Shown in pieces: positions 5,046 through 7,002 of a stretch of DNA of 7,002 nucleotides (the first letter of the stretch is position 1; each line of letters starts with the position of its first letter). Below the pieces are notes generated by a model that saw only the letters and a list, made by a program, of their open reading frames with translations, searched no databases and had not been told where the DNA came from. The position numbers and the translations under genes are program-made. The stretch lies in the NCBI GenBank assembly GCA_034433615.1, contig DAOUAJ010000445.1:1-7002 (forward strand), given 5' to 3'. Source of the stretch: DAOUAJ01 sp034433615 (lineage in GTDB: Bacteria > Chloroflexota > Anaerolineae > DUEN01).

Positions 5046-5866
5046 TGGCTAAAAAGACCGATATGTGGTTATGGCTTACGCTGCCGGTTGCCATATTTAT
5101 GGGAATTGCCTCGGGAAGCGGGGTGTTCGTTGATGGGCTTTACCGCGACACCCCAAATCTTGTGGCTCAGGCAAAAGGTCAGGATGCTTTCACGCTTTTC
5201 GTGGCTCTTCCCACGGTGATGATCAGCGCGCTACTTGCCTGGCGAGGTTCACCTCGTGCGCGCCTGATCTGGCTGGGTGGATTGGTCTATACGGTGTACA
5301 CCTATGTCGGTTATGCCTTCGCTGTGCGATTCAACTCGCTGTTCCTGGTTTACGTTGCCTTGCTAGGATGCTCGACCTATGCCCTGATCGGGGGACTTGT
5401 CACAACGGATTGGGTTGAAATCAAAGCGATGTTCATGGAACGGACGCCGGTTAAAGCGATCAGCCTCTTTTTTGGGGTGATAACGGCGCTCTTCTATTTG
5501 CTCTGGCTGAGCGAAGCGGTTCCTGCTTCACTGACGGGAATGCCCCCGCAAAGCCTGGTGGCTGCCGGGACACCGACCAATTTTGTCCAGGTGTTGGATA
5601 TGGCCTGGCTGCTCCCTGCAACGGCAATGGCAGCTGTCAACCTGTGGCGTAAACGGTCTTCTGGATATGTGCTGGCAGGGGTGCTGCTGACTCACTTCGT
5701 TCTCCTTACTTCGGCGATCCTTTCGATGATCGTTTTCATGGTGCGAGAAGGCCAGCCAGTGGTTCTCCCACAGGTCGTGATTTATTCAATGTTATTTGCT
5801 GTCAGTATCGGGATGGAGATACTATATTTGAAAAACCTGAGATCATCGCTCGTTACGGTGGATTAG
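5042..5866 (+). CDS. Polytopic membrane protein of unknown function (274 aa)
   Basis: Eight hydrophobic segments are visible at about residues 9-31, 47-68, 73-95, 98-119, 137-160, 184-203, 208-235 and 243-263, separated by short charged loops (RGSPRAR, WRKRSS), so this is an integral inner-membrane protein. The first span carries MGIASGSGVFVDGLYRDTP and the third YTVYTYVGYAF; both look like conserved-type positions, but I cannot name a family. There are no ATP-binding, cofactor or transporter signatures. ATG 5042 is taken because GGAG (5027-5030) lies 11 bases upstream and because it makes an ATGA overlap; ATG 5045 is equally possible. The next gene starts 20 bases after its stop in the same direction, so the two are probably cotranscribed. 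Confidence 0.8.
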   Translation: MMAKKTDMWLWLTLPVAIFMGIASGSGVFVDGLYRDTPNLVAQAKGQDAFTLFVALPTVMISALLAWRGSPRARLIWLGGLVYTVYTYVGYAFAVRFNSLFLVYVALLGCSTYALIGGLVTTDWVEIKAMFMERTPVKAISLFFGVITALFYLLWLSEAVPASLTGMPPQSLVAAGTPTNFVQVLDMAWLLPATAMAAVNLWRKRSSGYVLAGVLLTHFVLLTSAILSMIVFMVREGQPVVLPQVVIYSMLFAVSIGMEILYLKNLRSSLVTVD

Positions 5867-5874
5867 ACTCACAC

Positions 5875-5880
5875 AAGGAG
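5875..5880 (+). promoter_or_regulatory. Strong ribosome binding site for the gene at 5887
   Basis: AAGGAG ends six bases before the ATG at 5887 and is the best Shine-Dalgarno match seen ahead of any gene here. It lies in the 20-base gap after the preceding stop, so the second gene is translated independently within the presumed two-gene transcript. Confidence 0.7.
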
Positions 5881-5886
5881 TATCCA

Positions 5887-6258
5887 ATGCATATCATCCT
5901 TGCCCTGCTCCTGTTCGGTCATGGCTTCGCGCACCTGCCAGGCTTTCTTGTATCTTGGAAACTAATGACGCTTAAAGAAATGCCTTACAAGACGACCATC
6001 CTTGCCGGCAATCTTCATGTCGGTGATCTGGGGATGCGGGTGTTTGGATTTCTATGGCTGGGCGTGGCGGGAGCCTTTGCCGCGTGCAGCATAGGGGTGG
6101 GGGCTCGCCTCCCCTGGTGGCAATCCGCCGCCCTGATCACTTCATTGTTCTCGCTCCTCCTGTGTATTGCTGGATGGCCTGACGCTCGGTTGGGGGTTAT
6201 CATCAACATCGCTCTTCTCGCATTTTTGCTGCTGAACAGGCAAATGGGGTGGGTGTAA
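5887..6258 (+). CDS. Small four-span membrane protein with N-terminal HG-x3-H motif, unknown function (123 aa)
   Basis: The start at ATG 5887 is fixed by AAGGAG six bases upstream. Four hydrophobic segments lie at about residues 2-23, 47-72, 77-97 and 101-118. The first contains His2, His12 and His16 in the pattern FGHGFAHLPGF, which resembles short membrane proteins with a conserved HG-x3-H signature found beside other membrane or regulator genes. His residues in a helix could bind metal or heme, but nothing further supports this. The NLHVGDLGMR loop precedes the second helix. It is very likely cotranscribed with the gene ending at 5866, and the two may form a membrane complex (inference). 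No terminator with a T-run follows; only a 4-bp GAGC/GCTC hairpin at 6265-6276. Confidence 0.8.
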   Translation: MHIILALLLFGHGFAHLPGFLVSWKLMTLKEMPYKTTILAGNLHVGDLGMRVFGFLWLGVAGAFAACSIGVGARLPWWQSAALITSLFSLLLCIAGWPDARLGVIINIALLAFLLLNRQMGWV

Positions 6259-6581
6259 CGATCGGAGCTTGCGCTCATTCGTGAATCGGCTACACAGCCT
6301 CTCACAGGGGATTGAGTCGCACCCTGTCTCCCTGAATCAGTTCGGCCATGTTCTGAAGGGCGGTAAATAAATTAGGAATCCCTTCCGCTTCAATGCCACG
6401 TCAGCCGTAAGACCTGGCTGGTTATCCCGCTAGGACCTGCCGCGACAATCATTATCCAAATGGTTTCGATCAAGTCTATAATTGACCGGCTTCTCCCGCC
6501 AACACTTTTTTCAAACCCTATCGCCTTTCTCTATCTCCTTGGAACAGCCGGAATACCATGAGCTGGCATATCAGCGTATGA
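6259..6581. other. Stretch without an intact gene; minus-strand coding fragments
   Basis: No convincing + strand gene is present. On the minus strand, an open segment 6390-6530 reads IIDLIETIWIMIVAAGPSGI and ITSQVLRL. An overlapping segment in another frame, 6302-6400, reads IEAEGIPNLFTALQNMAELI and ends QGDRVRLNPL before TGA (6302-6304). One base gained near 6393-6400 would join them into a continuous coding-like tail. No family is recognised. This could be the decayed end of a gene, possibly the same one whose beginning lies at 6700-7002. Confidence 0.3.
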
Positions 6582-7002
6582 TCACTGGAGGTGCAGGGCT
6601 GTCGATAACCCTGCTGCCCATGCTCGGATCGCTGGCCAGTTTCGCCTGTCCCCTGCCGGTGCCTGGATGATCAGCATGGCGAATAAGACCGCCCACCATT
6701 TCAGCCGGCCATATTCCAGGCGGCCGCCAAACACCCCGATGCTCACCGGTTTGGATGGGCGGACAGCCTGCAGGATGGGTCGAAGATAGTTTTCGAGCCT
6801 GGCGTAGCGCTCTCGAAAGTTTAATTTACCCTCTTGAAGAGGGGGCTTGGGCAGTTTCTCGTCTACAATCACTGCCGTGTTGCCCAGGTTAACTTCGCCA
6901 GTCCTGGTCAGACTCATCGCCAGGATAAAAACTGCCAGGGGGAGGCGCTGGAAAGCCCCGAGGTGTTTCTTCAGGAATCTCAAAGCATCCCGGTGCCAGC
7001 CC
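6582..7002 (-). pseudogene. Minus-strand partial ORF, possibly the N-terminus of an IS4-like transposase, truncated
   Basis: The frame runs in from beyond the right edge: GWHRDALRFLKKHLGAFQRL precedes PLAVFILAMSLTRTGEVNLG, so the TTG at 6981-6983 is not the true start. The order of features (basic start, a hydrophobic helix with LTRTGxVNL, then RERYARLENYLRPIL) recalls the DNA-binding N-terminal part of IS4-type DDE transposases, where RYxRLxxFL follows a hydrophobic stretch. After about position 6750 the reading loses that likeness (WWAVLFAMLIIQ, then a low-quality tail to the stop at 6582-6584), and no DDE catalytic residues are recognisable. It is therefore a broken copy or an unrelated membrane protein. 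The identity is a weak inference from pattern only. Confidence 0.35.

Noticed and set aside
6477..6482. Perfect TATAAT hexamer
   Set aside because: No TTGACA-like element at 16-18 bases upstream and no intact gene downstream on the + strand.
6482..6670. Plus-strand open frame of 62 codons
   Set aside because: No ribosome site, and it lies opposite the minus-strand fragments; nothing recognisable in the product.
1..7002. CRISPR array, rRNA, tRNA or riboswitch
   Set aside because: No regularly spaced identical repeats, no recognised tRNA-like cloverleaf and no known riboswitch or rRNA core were seen on either strand.

Overview
The window looks like part of a chromosome from a Chloroflexota (Anaerolineae-like) bacterium. 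The main hint is the first gene, which ends in IYLPLVVK, a C-terminal pattern I associate with secreted Chloroflexota proteins. The assignment is inferred from sequence style only. All recognisable complete genes lie on the + strand.

Layout. 1-1455: C-terminal part of a large, probably secreted protein with a C39-type cysteine peptidase domain. An in-frame TAA falls exactly after the catalytic His, and the reading frame then continues intact to 1455. 1558-3968: what I read as a stretch of integron gene cassettes. One nearly textbook attC site (2119-2188), a long one (1558-1746), a large one (3037-3168) and a right half-site (3948-3968) all share one geometry: an RYYYAAC box, 8 nt, a CAGCC/CAGTGG-type arm, then later the complementary arm, about 9 nt, and a GTTRRRY box. 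The gene units between them carry a 103-residue membrane protein (1799-2110), a 274-residue tocopherol-cyclase/CrtC-like protein (2218-3042), and a four-helix membrane protein (3293-3670) abutting the tail of a zinc-type alcohol dehydrogenase/quinone reductase (3669-3902). 3995-4828: an EFR1-type flavodoxin-ferredoxin protein. It is followed by a left attC half-site (4859-4881), so it too may be a former cassette gene.

4829-5041: a short gap with direct repeats and a possible gene tail whose TGA overlaps the next start (ATGA). 5042-5866 and 5887-6258: two membrane-protein genes 20 bp apart, probably one operon; neither can be given a function. 6259-7002: no intact gene. Broken minus-strand coding fragments are visible, one possibly the N-terminus of an IS4-like transposase running off the right edge.

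No integrase gene is present, so in this window the array is a cluster of attC sites without an integrase; an intI could lie outside. The mix of single-gene units, half-sites, a dehydrogenase fragment and minus-strand fragments suggests a recombination-prone accessory region that is partly decaying. The genes do not form one visible pathway. Two have redox features (EFR1 and the dehydrogenase remnant), and four encode small or medium membrane proteins of unknown role.
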